Positions 30,526 to 42,076 of a stretch of 64,000 nt of DNA are shown piece by piece. Every line of letters begins with the position of its first letter. Positions within the stretch are counted from its first letter, which is position 1. Source of the stretch: Perkinsus olseni. Taxonomy: Eukaryota > Perkinsozoa > Perkinsida > Perkinsidae. The stretch spans positions 124,001-188,000 of the forward strand of contig JABANP010000029.1 in assembly GCA_013115135.1 (NCBI GenBank), written 5' to 3'. The position numbers and the translations under genes were made by a program. The notes under the pieces are model-generated. The model searched no databases. It saw nothing but the letters and a program-made list of their open reading frames with translations, and was not told the DNA's origin.

Positions 30526-33500
30526 TTAAACATTAACGTTGAGCCTGTTGGCATAAGTAGCCATCTTGTCATCATTAAAGACGTTAGCATCTTGTAAGGT
30601 CTTCACCAGTTCCATAACGAAGATATCGGAGATGTTCGGGATATCCAACTTCATGTCCTCGATGATCCTAATAACAATAACAAGAAGCATTACTACCAAC
30701 TCCAGTCGAACAGCAACATGCCGGTGGTAACCAAGACTTCCCCTTCAAGAGGGAGATTCATCTCTCCCCCAGAATCGATCGAGTCTTCCGCCGCTATGAA
30801 CGGAGCAGCCCCGACCTACTCAGGATCGGCGAACTCATCGAGAGCCTTCTCAAGCGCGCCGACATCCCAAGTGCCGCGCTTCTCGGAACCGAACAGCTTC
30901 CCTAATGCCTGTGAAGGACAATAAGGTAAGGATGATTCGAGGGTCGTGAGGCCGTTACTACCTCGTAGTGGGCCTGCCTTTGCTCTTTCTTGATGTCGCA
31001 GCTAGCCCCTATACGATCGATAAGGATCTTCGTTTGCTGCTCGGGAGTAGCCGAGATGTCAGCCAACTCCTGTACTGCGTTATTAACCTGAATGATGATG
31101 ACGATGAGAAGACCAGCAGCAGCGGCAGAGGGTGCCTTCTCACGTCAAGGGAGGCGCTGAGCTCCTCGAGGGTGCTCTTGACCTGCTTGGCAGGGTCCTC
31201 GGTATCTAATATGAGATCAACGAAGATGGCTACAATTATGACGAAGACTGATGGAATTACGGGTAGGAGCAGCAGGAGCAGGCTTGGACTCGGAGGCGCT
31301 CATCGAGCCAGATGAAGGGCTGGAGGACCTCTCAACGCCTGAAAGGGGGATGGGATAGAACCGGGCAATGCCCACAACGAGTGAAGCACTACTTCTGCTT
31401 CTAGTCTCGTGTACTGCAGAGGCAGTTCTAGCAGCCCAAGGGGCGGGAGTAGGAGCAGCAGGCAACGAACCTCGTGTCCCTAAAAATGCAATTTCCTTCC
31501 AACTACAAGAACTTCCCATAACCCTTACCAGGGCGACTGGCAGTAGCGGACAGGCCGAAGGGGACGCTGCCGGCTCTCGATACAGAACGATGCAGGCCCG
31601 AACCCTTCTTGTCCAACTTCGAGCTACTACCGAAGCCAGTACGGGAGCGGGTAAGACCACCGCGTCCTCCGCCTACAACAACAGCATGACCACCAACAAT
31701 TTGAATTCAGGACTGGATTTCTACCTCGGGAATTCTGACGGGTGAATTTAGACTCAGTTTCAGCGCGCTCAAGTTCCACTTGTCGGTGCACCTGTAAAGA
31801 ACCATGATGTTGCAAGATACCAAAATAGCCGAATACCTCCGAGATAGTGAGAGGGCCATTGTCCTTCTTAGGGTCGACCCATCGATGAGCTCTCAAATCC
31901 AGGATATCCTGACGGTAGAGGATTTGGGGGAAATATGGTATGAAAAGGGTGAACCTCACCTCACACATAAATCGGATCCTGCTCGAATAGCCGGAGCCCT
32001 CGGCAGTGACGCGCTTGAGCTTATCAAAAGTAGGAGCAAACCTGACACCAAGGTCATCATGGAGTGGGCCGGCGGTATGGCAACTTACTCAGGGTAGTGA
32101 CTCCACTTCGGGTCGTCATAGACTGGGGCGATCTCCCTCAGGAAAACACAGAGGGCTTCGATACACTCCTCCCGAGGTACCTCCCACATCTGGTTCACCT
32201 GAAGAGGGACGTCCATCAGGGGAGAGGGGCTGGACGGGCAGGCTGCTGGTCCTTACACAAACAATAATAATCTTAGCGTGGATGAGCTTCCGTTTCAACA
32301 ACTGTGCAACAAGCTTGATGTTACCAAGCATCCTTGTCTTGTATCTTGGGGGAAATTTGGTATGCACACACTCAGAGGGCCATAACGTCCACTACCTAAT
32401 CTCGGCTTCCTGGAGTTCCTCGCCCTCCAATCCGCTTTCGATGAGCTCGACCGGAGGCCTCAAGTTGGACTCGAAGTTAGACTAATAATAAATCCACCAT
32501 CACCATCATCTTCCCCCCCAGCAACCCTCCCTACCTGGCATGTGTTCAACAGTACGTTCTTGAAGGCCATGACCTGGGGCTTGCCAGGCTCCACATCCTT
32601 CAAGACAGGCTCTTCACCTGAACCCAACGCCCTACCCGGCCACGATGAACCTCCCTCCACCTTACTCGTCTTCAGCCACTGTACGGTCCTTTGGCAGACA
32701 TCAGCGTACATTGAGATGAAGTGATGCTGAGTGGTCGCCTTCTCGAACAGCTTATCGACCAGCGACTTGACATGCTTTTCCTTGCATATGCCGGTCTCGG
32801 GACTTTGTAGTTCGTTCTGAGAAGAACGGCATGGTACGGTACGACTAGTGACGAGGATTCTGATTTTGCTTACCACAAGCTTCTCGAACTTCTCGACAGT
32901 CAACTTGTTGAGGATACCAATAATATGCCGTTCGACCTTCTCGTCATCAGATTGCTGACATCACCCACCATCCCCCCTCAAGCCTGACCTTCTTGCACTA
33001 CCTCCAACTTGAGCTTCTGTTGAGTAGCCCAGGAGCTCTCAGAGTGCTGAAGTGGTTCGACGTACTCGTTCGGGTCAGAAGCAGGGCGCCTATCGCCACC
33101 ATGACGACCAGATTTGCCACCCTTGCGGCCTGAGTAAGAAGCGTATCCAAGGTTGATGCTTGCATTTGGCGAGTTTTCTTACGGCCATCCTTGTGTCTCA
33201 TGGATCTGTGCTTCTCCGCATCCTTACGCCAGTCCATGCCATCATCATCACCCTTATGATTCCTCATATGACCAAGCCTACTCGTGAAGAGCAAGCATCA
33301 ACCTAAGATACTCATCAACACTACCCACCTAGAGTTCTTCAATATCTGTGCAGGAATGTTGTGGTCCTTCGGAAGCTCCTGACACTCCGGCAAGTCCCTC
33401 AAGGAGCGGAGGAAGTCCAACGTGTAGTGCCTAAGGCCACAACGGCTGAGTTGATGCTGATGAAGGCTGCTGCCCTTACTGGTAGTCAAGTACGGCGTCA

Positions 33501-36459
33501 TAGTTAGGAGTCGGGCTAGGAGTGTAACCACCATCCTCCTCCTCTTCCTCCTGCTGTTGCTGGCTATAGCCTTCGGACGCTGTCACTTCCTCCTCTTCAT
33601 TCTCCTCCCTAGCAGTCTTCTCCGATTCCTGTAAAATACCACCCTCCCATACCAACTCTTCCCCTCTTCGTCGTACCTCAGACTCCCGAGCAGCGGCAGC
33701 AGCAGCAGCGGCGGCCTTCTCAGCTGACATGTGACCAGTACTACCCATCAGCGCAGTAATGGGCGTATACCTACCTTCAACCTTGGCAGCCTCTTCCTCC
33801 TCAGCCTTCTTTAGAGCAGCAGCAGCAGCAGCGGCCTCCTCCTCCTTCTCTTTCTTCTCCTTGGCAATCCGCTCATCCTCAGCGGCCTTCCTGACGGCCT
33901 CCTCCTCAGCGGCCTTTTTAGCAGCAGCCTCTTCCGCGGCCTTCTTGGCGGCAGCCTCTTCCGCGGCCTTCTTGGCGGCTGCCTTGGCCTCGGCTTTCTT
34001 CTCCTCTTCTAATACACGCTGCTTCTCTTCCTCTTGCTTCTTCCGAGCCTCTTCTTCCTTGCGTTCTTGCTCCTCCTTAGCTTTCCTCAACGCCTCTGCC
34101 TTATCAGCCTCTTCCTTAGCCTTCTTCCTCTCTGCCTCTTCCTTCTCTGCCTTCGCCTCAGCCAAATCCGCGGCAGCAGTCAATGCACTCGCGCGCTGAA
34201 GAGCACGCCAATCAAACAGGGCAATCACTCAAGGAACCCTTACCACTGGTTGTTCCGAGGAAGCCGCAGCAGCAGGAGCAGCAATGTCGGCCTGAAACGT
34301 TCAAAATCTTTGCCATACCACAACTCGCCATCATCCTACCGGTTTGGTGACTGGCGTCCGAGAGGCCCTAGCAGCCCAAGCACCCTTCAGTCTACGTGGG
34401 GACACAGGAGGGCTGTTCGATGCTGCCGTCGTCGTCAGCTTCTCTGGTTGATGGTCAGCAGCCGGTACGGCAGTCGGCTTAGGCAGGGATGGCGAAGTTG
34501 CAACCACCGTCCTAGGAGTATGTACAGCAGCAGCTGGGGTGAAGGAGCGCTTCGGAGTCGCCGTGTGTGATACAGCGGGGGAAGCGGTGGGCACCGCAGC
34601 GGGCTTAGTGGCAGCTACTAGCGGTGATTTGGTGGTGACAACAAGAGGGGAGGCGGTAGGAGGGGCGATGTGGGCCTGCTTGGCTCTGTCCGCCCATGAC
34701 GGGCCCTTGGTGGCAGCAGCAGCAGGCTGAGCGACAACAATGATGGCCATCATCCTCTCCCTTCTCTCCCTACCTCTTCTTCCTTTTGCCTTCGAGTTCT
34801 CCTCATGTTTGGCAGGCGAAGGAGGGGCCTGAGAGAAGGAAGTATGGACGATCTCCTCACCCTCGTCCAACTCACCACTGTAGTCTTAGCCGCCACCGGT
34901 GCTGTCGTAGGCTGCTGCTGTGGCTGGCGATGTGCCGTTGTCGCAGTGACCACTACAGTTGGTGTCTTGGCTACCACTACCTTTGGCGTTGATGCCTGGA
35001 TGGAGTGGTACGAAAGGACAACATAACAACCCTTGTTTCCTTACCTTAGGAGCAGGACTGCCTGTTGATACTGCTGATGATGCCTTCAACTTAGCCGCCC
35101 AGTTCATAACCTAGAGAAGGGCATAGACGGTCAAGGCCTCGGACTGCAGTAACCACCTTAGGCTTGTCTCCAGCAGACTCCTTCTCTTCCTCTTCCTTCT
35201 TTCTCTCGGCTTCCTTCCTCTCATCCTCTTCCTCTAAATGTTTCAACTGATAGAAAAATCGTAAAACCCCTTCCCTAGTCCGCCTTCCTTACAGCCTCCT
35301 TGTCAAGCTTCTTGCCTGCCGCTAGTATCGCAGCTGAGACGGCCAAAGAGGGGCCCGACAGATCAATCTTGACATCCTCTTTCTTCTCAGGAGTAGCGCT
35401 GCCCCCCTTGTGGCCTCCCGTCGACGTTGGCGTGTCCGTACCGCGACCGTTGGCCGGGGATGTGTTCAGAGATGCTCCTCCCTTAGCGCCCTGGGACCAT
35501 CGCAAAACCACCATTCCAAAGCACGACTGCCTTCATCGTTGATTACCTTCCCTCCTTTGCCTTTACCGCCGAAGCCTTTGCCTTTACCACCCTTACCAAC
35601 ATTGTGAGGGTTCCTCGGGCCACCCCGCAGGTTAGGATTCTTCCGAGGACCCTAAAACATACAACTCAAGGTCCAATGGGGATGATCAACCCTACCTGAT
35701 TGCTGCTGCCGCTGGGAGAGATCATTCCCATGCCACCTGTTGCTGTATTCATGACACCCATCTGAGGGTTGTAGTAAGCGGTAGGCATCTGAGGGGGTGT
35801 TATGGTGGGTTGGAGAAGGGGGTTGTTGTTACTACCTGTACACCTACAGCAGGGCCTTGAGGGGTCATATAGTTCACTAAGTACGCTCCTTGAGGATAAT
35901 ATCTAAATTCACTGTGAAATGCCAGCTTCAACCTAAGATGCGTCTTACCCAGGATAGTTGGCGAAGTTGGCAGCCGGCATGGCGTATTGGTACCTGTAGA
36001 AATCTTTGCTCAGCACTTTCGATTCGCCACTCCTGTACTACTCAATAGGGTAGGCCTGTTGTTGTTGTTGACTTTCCCAACCGCCCTTGGCGCCGGTGGT
36101 GGGCAGAAGACCATCACCACTCTGCTTATTCGACGGCGAGGTCGCAGAACCTTACGGATATGATTTGGGAAAGGAGTGGTATGAGATACTCCAACCTGAT
36201 TGTGCTGACTCGGACGGCCGCCGTTGTTGTTGCTGCTTTGGTGTAGAAGAGGATGATCGATTCTCATCGCCTTGTGTCGTACTAGTTGCTGATGTTCTTG
36301 TTGACGTTAAATTGGTATTAGTCGCGGCCACTGCTGCGAAGGAACCTGACGACGAGGCACCGCTATTTTATGCTACAACTACGACTGTAACCGCTTACCA
36401 GGGACAAACTCACAGGCGTTGGGATTGAGTTTACTCGTTGGTGAGGTCTGAGTGGCCAT
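30526..36459 (-). CDS. translation initiation factor eIF4G
   Basis: Scaffold of the cap-binding complex. ATG 36459: MATQTSPTSKLNPNACEFVP, containing a PAM2 motif (L-N-x-x-A-x-E-F-x-P) that binds the MLLE domain of poly(A)-binding protein. Next come Gln/Asn-rich exons (QSGDGLLPTTGAKGGWESQ; YYPQGAYLVNYMTPQGPAVG), Ala/Pro/Thr-rich stretches, and a long Ala/Glu/Lys helix (33640-34170: AEKEEAERKKAKEEADKAEA...). The eIF4E-binding site is likely YTLDFLRSLRDLPECQELP at about 33360-33430. The MIF4G domain opens with DEKVERHIIGILNKLTVEKF at about 32890-32945 and continues HHFISMYADVCQRTVQWLKT. The last exon ends DDKMATYANRLNVNV, stop 30526-30528. More than 20 tiny introns; those at about 31895-31955, 32340-32395, 33275-33330, 35890-35948 and 36140-36200 carry intron-repeat families A or B. 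Many splice sites are approximate. Confidence 0.85.
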
Positions 36460-36792
36460 GATGGAAAATGGAACTTGCAACGAACATGTACGCGTGTACA
36501 ACACCCATACCGTAAAATGCCCAACTCTACTGCCGTTGCTGCTACTGATGCTGCTGAGTTCTCCTGACAAGCATCTAGTATCATCCCTCCCTCGCCTTCC
36601 TCCTATAAACGTCGAGTCGTGTGCCCAACATCCCCTCCCACCCGATAGCGAGATAGGAATGTTTGCCGTTGAGGAAATGTAAGTTAAACGTAAGTTTCCA
36701 AGATTTTTGACTGGTCATCTCGCGTGGCACGTGACGTATCTTGCACATTACCATCCCTTAAGATCTCTTTATAAACTCCTTTGCTTCTACTC

Positions 36793-39700
36793 ATGTCCGA
36801 CGATGCTGCTGCAGTTAAGGTCCGTACCTCGGACGGGGTTGTGGTGTCTATCCCACTGAAGGCGGCCTGCTTCAGTATCTTAGTCAAGAATATGGTCGAT
36901 GATGCTAGTGGTAGCATCAATGATGAGGTAGTAGTAATGACAGTAAAGCTAGGAGAAAGATGGTATTCAGGAAATACCCTTGCCTAATGTAAGCTCGAAG
37001 ATACTTAACAAGGTCGTACAATGGTGTGAATATCATGTTCATAATCCAGTTAGTAATACCACACCAATCGTAACTCTTCCCTCACTTCTTCCAACTCAGG
37101 TGTAATCAACAAACCATTGAAGATGGGTGGTCGTCTCAGGGATAACGGCGTTTCCGAATGGGACGATAAGTTCCTGGAACTTCCTGAGGTACCGCCGTCA
37201 ATACCGGTGTTCGTCCTCTACGCCCTTCTTCTTGCTGTTTTTCAGAAGGAGTTATTCGACGTTATGCTAGCTGCTAACTTCATGGACATAAAACCCCTGT
37301 TGGAGCTGTGCTGTGCATCGGTAATAACGGCATTAGGATGAGGGAATAACACTAGTATTGTACAGCTTTGTATATAACAGGGTTTGGTGGTATACTCAGG
37401 ATGATGATTAACACTACTATTGTACAGCTTTGTATATAACAGGGTTTGGTGGTATACTCAGGATGATGATTAACACTACTATTGTACAGCTTTGTATATA
37501 ACAGGGTTTGGCGGTATACTCAGGATGATGATTAACACTACTATTGTACAGCTTTGTATATAACAGGGTTTGGTGGTATACTCAGGATGATGATTAACAC
37601 TACTATTGTACAGCTTTGTATATAACAGGGTTTGGTGGTATACTCAGGATGATGATTAACACTACTATTGTACAGCTTTGTATATAACAGGGTTTGGTGG
37701 TATACTCAGGATGATGATTAACACTACTATTGTACAGCTTTGTATATAACAGGGTTTGGTGGTATACTCAGGATGATGATTAACACTACTATTGTACAGC
37801 TTTGTATATAACAGGGTTTGGTGGTATACTCAGGATGATGATTAACACTACTATTGTACAGCTTTGTATATAACAGGGTTTGGTGGTATACTCAGGATGA
37901 TGATTAACACTACTATTGTACAGCTTTGTATATAACAGGGTTTGGTGGTATACTCAGGATGATGATTAACACTACTATTGTACAGCTTTGTATATAACAG
38001 GGTTTGGTGGTATACTCAGGATGATGATTAACACTACTATTGTACAGCTTTGTATATAACAGGGTTTGGTGGTATACTCAGGATGATGATTAACACTACT
38101 ATTGTACAGCTTTGTATATAACAGGGTTTGGTGGTATACTCAGGATGATGATTAACACTACTATTGTACAGCTTTGTATATAACAGGGTTTGGTGGTATA
38201 CTCAGGATGATGATTAACACTACTATTGTACAGCTTTGTATATAACAGGGTTTGGTGGTATACTCAGGATGATGATTAACACTACTATTGTACAGCTTTG
38301 TATATAACAGGGTTTGGTGGTATACTCAGGATGATGATTAACACTACTATTGTACAGCTTTGTATATAACAGGGTTTGGTGGTATACTCAGGATGATGAT
38401 TAACACTACTATTGTACAGCTTTGTATATAACAGGGTTTGGTGGTATACTCAGGATGATGATTAACACTACTATTGTACAGCTTTGTATATAACAGGGTT
38501 TGGTGGTATACTCAGGATGATGATTAACACTACTATTGTACAGCTTTGTATATAACAGGGTTTGGTGGTATACTCAGGATGATGATTAACACTACTATTG
38601 TACAGCTTTGTATATAACAGGGTTTGGTGGTATACTCAGGATGATGATTAACACTACTATTGTACAGCTTTGTATATAACAGGGTTTGGTGGTATACTCA
38701 GGATGATGATTAACACTACTATTGTACAGCTTTGTATATAACAGGGTTTGGTGGTATACTCAGGATGATGATTAACACTACTATTGTACAGCTTTGTATA
38801 TAACAGGGTTTGGTGGTATACTCAGGATGATGATTAACACTACTATTGTACAGCTTTGTATATAACAGGGTTTGGTGGTATACTCAGGATGATGATTAAC
38901 ACTACTATTGTACAGCTTTGTATATAACAGGGTTTGGTGGTATACTCAGGATGATGATTAACACTACTATTGTACAGCTTTGTATATAACAGGGTTTGGT
39001 GGTATACTCAGGATGATGATTAACACTACTATTGTACAGCTTTGTATATAACAGGGTTTGGTGGTATACTCAGGATGATGATTAACACTACTATTGTACA
39101 GCTTTGTATATAACAGGGTTTGGTGGTATACTCAGGATGATGATTAACACTACTATCGTACAGCTTTGTATATAACAGGGTTTGGTGGTATACTCAGGAT
39201 GATGATTAACACTACTATTGTACAGCTTTGTATATAACAGGGTTTGGTGGTATACTCAGGATGATGATTAACACTACTATTGTACAGCTTTGTATATAAC
39301 AGGGTTTGGTGGTATACTCAGGATGATGATTAACACTACTATTGTACAGCTTTGTATATAACAGGGTTTGGTGGTATACTCAGGATGATGATTAACACTA
39401 CTATTGTACAACTTTGTATATAACAGGGTTTGGTGGTATACTCAGGATGATGATTAACACTACTATTGTACAGCTTTGTATATAACAGGGTTTGGTGGTA
39501 TACTCAGGATGATGATTAACACTACTATTGTACAGCTTTGTATATAACAGGGTTTGGTGGTATACTCAGGATGATGATTAACACTACTATTGTACAGCTT
39601 TGTATATAACAGGGTTTGGTGGTATACTCAGGATGATGATTAACACTACTATTGTACAGCTTTGTATATAACAGGGTTTGGTGGTATACTCAGGATGATG

Positions 39701-40863
39701 ATTAACACTACTATTGTACAGCTTTGTATATAACAGGGTTTGGTGGTATACTCAGGATGATGATTAACACTACTATTGTACAGCTTTGTATATAAAAGGG
39801 TTTGGTGGTATACTCAGGATGATGATTAACACTTCTATTGTACAGCTTTGTATATAACAGGGTTTGGTGGTATACTCAGGATGATGATTAACACTACTAT
39901 TGTACAGCTTTGTATATAACAGGGTTTGGTGGTATACTCAGGATGATGATTAACACTACTATTGTACAGCTTTGTATATAACAGGGTTTGGTGGTATACT
40001 CAGGATGATGATTAACACTACTATTGTACAGCTTTGTATATAACAGGGTTTGGTGGTATACTCAGGATGATGATTAACACTACTATCGTACAGCTTTGTA
40101 TATAACAGGGTTTGGTGGTATACTCAGGATGATGATTAACACTACTATTGTACAGCTTTGTATATAACAGGGTTTGGTGGTATACTCAGGATGATGATTA
40201 ACACTACTATTGTACAGCTTTGTATATAACAGGGTTTGGTGGTATACTCAGGATGATGATTAACACTACTATTGTACAGCTTTGTATATAACAGGGTTTG
40301 GTGGTATACTCAGGATGATGATTAACACTACTATTGTACAGCTTTGTATATAACAGGGTTTGGTGGTATACTCAGGATGATGATTAACACTACTATTGTA
40401 CAGCTTTGTATATAACAGGGTTTGGTGGTATACTCAGGATGATGATTAACACTACTATTGTACAGCTTTGTATATAACAGGGTTTGGTGGTATACTCAGG
40501 ATGATGATTAACACTACTATTGTACAGCTTTGTATATAACAGGGTTTGGTGGTATACTCAGGATGATGATTAACACTACTATTGTACAGCTTTGTATATA
40601 ACAGGGTTTGGTGGTATACTCAGGATTAACAACACTCCCTTCACTCAGAGTATATTCACTATGCCCTACTAGTCCCCATTTTCGTGCTATTATGAATTGA
40701 TATAGCGTTGGTTGCATGCGTTATTTAGAGATACGACCCTCAGGTGGCGTCCTCCATCAAGTCCAAGACTGTTGAGGAACTACGCCAAGAGCTCGGTGTT
40801 GGTGAGGATGGCTTCACTGCAGAGGAGGAGGAGAAGATACTCCGGGATAACGCATCTTGGTGA
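36793..40863 (+). CDS. SKP1: SKP1, split by a satellite-filled intron
   Basis: SCF ubiquitin ligase adaptor. Exons 36793-36927, 36971-37052, 37100-37188, 37246-37320 and 40744-40863 total 501 nt, giving 166 residues, the usual SKP1 length. Exon 1 encodes the BTB start (VKVRTSDGVVVSIPLKAACF SILVKNMVDD), exon 2 IPLPNVSSKILNKVVQWCEY, exon 3 EWDDKFLEL, exon 4 KELFDVMLAANFMDIKPLLE, and exon 5 the F-box-binding C-terminus SSIKSKTVEELRQELGVGED with EEEEKILRDNASW. Without exon 5 the ORF would stop just after exon 4 and lose the F-box-binding helices. Intron 4 (37321-40743, 3,423 bp) holds the whole 62-bp satellite array; introns 1-3 are 43-57 nt. Intron 1 ends GGAGAAAGATGGTATTCAG, the repeated intron element. 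Confidence 0.87.
37347..40627 (+). repeat. 62-bp satellite array, about 53 copies, inside SKP1 intron 4
   Basis: The unit is 62 bp (period read from the shift of CAGGGTTTGG between successive copies). Copies are nearly identical: I noticed only single substitutions (for example near 37511, 39157, 39411, 39795, 39833 and 40086). Each unit contains TTTGTATATAACAGGG and GGTTTGGTGGTATACTCAG. Within a unit, a segment of about 40 bp runs from GTACAGC to CTCAG, so it begins GT and ends AG like the local introns. The array ends at CTCAGGATTAACAACACT (about 40620). Confidence 0.95.
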
Positions 40864-40929
40864 GCTGGGTCTAGATAACCACAATCATGGTACTTTTATA
40901 ATTACTAGGGCGCGTCACCAGTAGCACAC

Positions 40930-41222
40930 CGTGGCGTGGGTTCGTGATGATCTTATTGCGTTAGGAAATGAAACTGTCGGCAAATTTGGGTATCTTAGGT
41001 TGATCCTGGTCCTTTTTACGCGATAGCACTCTGCAGTAGTCCCTGTCTTGAGTTCCTGTGTAAATCTACTTGTACAGACGTTGTTGTCAGGTGTAAGGAG
41101 GCTGCCGAGATGCTACAAGACATCGAAAAGGAGAAGGCCGTGGCCGCGGCAGCTGCTGCAGCAACGGCGGAGGAGGGAAGCTCTGAAGATGGTGATGATC
41201 AGAACGAGGTGCGCAATGCGTA
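40930..41222 (+). CDS. possible small Ala/Glu-rich gene fragment
   Basis: Two segments join in frame across an intron that contains ATCTTAGGTTGA (40992-41003): VAWVRDDLIALGNETVGKFG, then CKEAAEMLQDIEKEKAVAAA and EEGSSEDGDDQNE. No start codon is obvious and the segment ends near 41222. It could be the 5' part of the coiled-coil gene that follows or an independent small gene. Confidence 0.3.
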
Positions 41223-42076
41223 GACTAGTAGTAGTTTGAAAGGATAATTCGCCGTTGAGGAAATCTAAGAATGAGCAAGAGTTCAAGGTGACAGAATAGA
41301 TAATGGCATTGATTTTTCTCTCAACCTGATCTGATAGTATCCAGCTTATCAAACGAGTGTTGTTTTTATCACCAAAGGTAGTGGTGCAGGGTCGTTGATC
41401 GGAGGGACTCATTACATTCATGTGCTGTGGGTTGAGTGCCGTTGGCTTTGACGACCTATAAGGCTGATCGCCGGAGAACTGTAGAAAATGGGTACCTCAT
41501 CCCATCCTTCACATGAGAAGAACAGGAAAAGTCGTGAATGAACTCAGTCAGGAGTGGTGGACTAGGATGGTTCAGCCACATCATTTGAGAAGAGTTTCTC
41601 GCGATATGGTATGAATCCAAAGCCTGTGGCCGAATGCGCAAGAATGACCTGTCGCCAGGGGACAGTTTCCTGTCCGTGTCTGTGATGACTGGGAAGAACA
41701 GTCCACCGTCCACAGCAGGGCATACCACACGTCGGGTGACTCGTAAACTAGCACCATTGGGGATGTCTTATAGCGGGTTATACTAGTAATGATAGTGGAG
41801 CGGTGAAGGTAGTCAGGCCTGGAGGAGGTGGTACTGAAGGGTGTAGCGAAACTTTGAATACGTCAACGAAGATGTTCGGCGGAGACCGCCTGGAAGCATG
41901 ATAGCGAGGACACCTCGCCGATGAAGGCTGCATTCCATCTGAGTATCATGTGGAAGGGGGTCTGGATACTCCTGTGGTACTATTAGTCACTAGTGCCAGG
42001 CACCACTGCTGTCGGTTGATTCTGGGGAGATTTGGTACTTGCTACTGGTCGTCGAAGATTATTGTGCTTCATCGTC
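41223..42076. other. stretch without an assignable gene
   Basis: About 850 bp. The only notable ORF is on the minus strand (41456-41728, 90 codons), with no recognisable domain. A TCTGGGGAGATTTGGTAC element lies at 42021-42038, just upstream of the next ATG. Confidence 0.3.

Noticed and set aside
33759..34199. 146-codon plus-strand Ala/Ser-rich ORF
   Set aside because: Complement of the repetitive Ala/Glu/Lys helix of eIF4G; an artefact of low-complexity codons.
37246..37341. SKP1 ending at 37341
   Set aside because: That stop comes from reading into the intron. The C-terminal exon with SKP1 homology is at 40744-40863 and joins in phase.
40517..40717. 66-codon minus-strand ORF in the satellite
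   Set aside because: Translation of the end of the satellite array and unique flank; no start context or homology.
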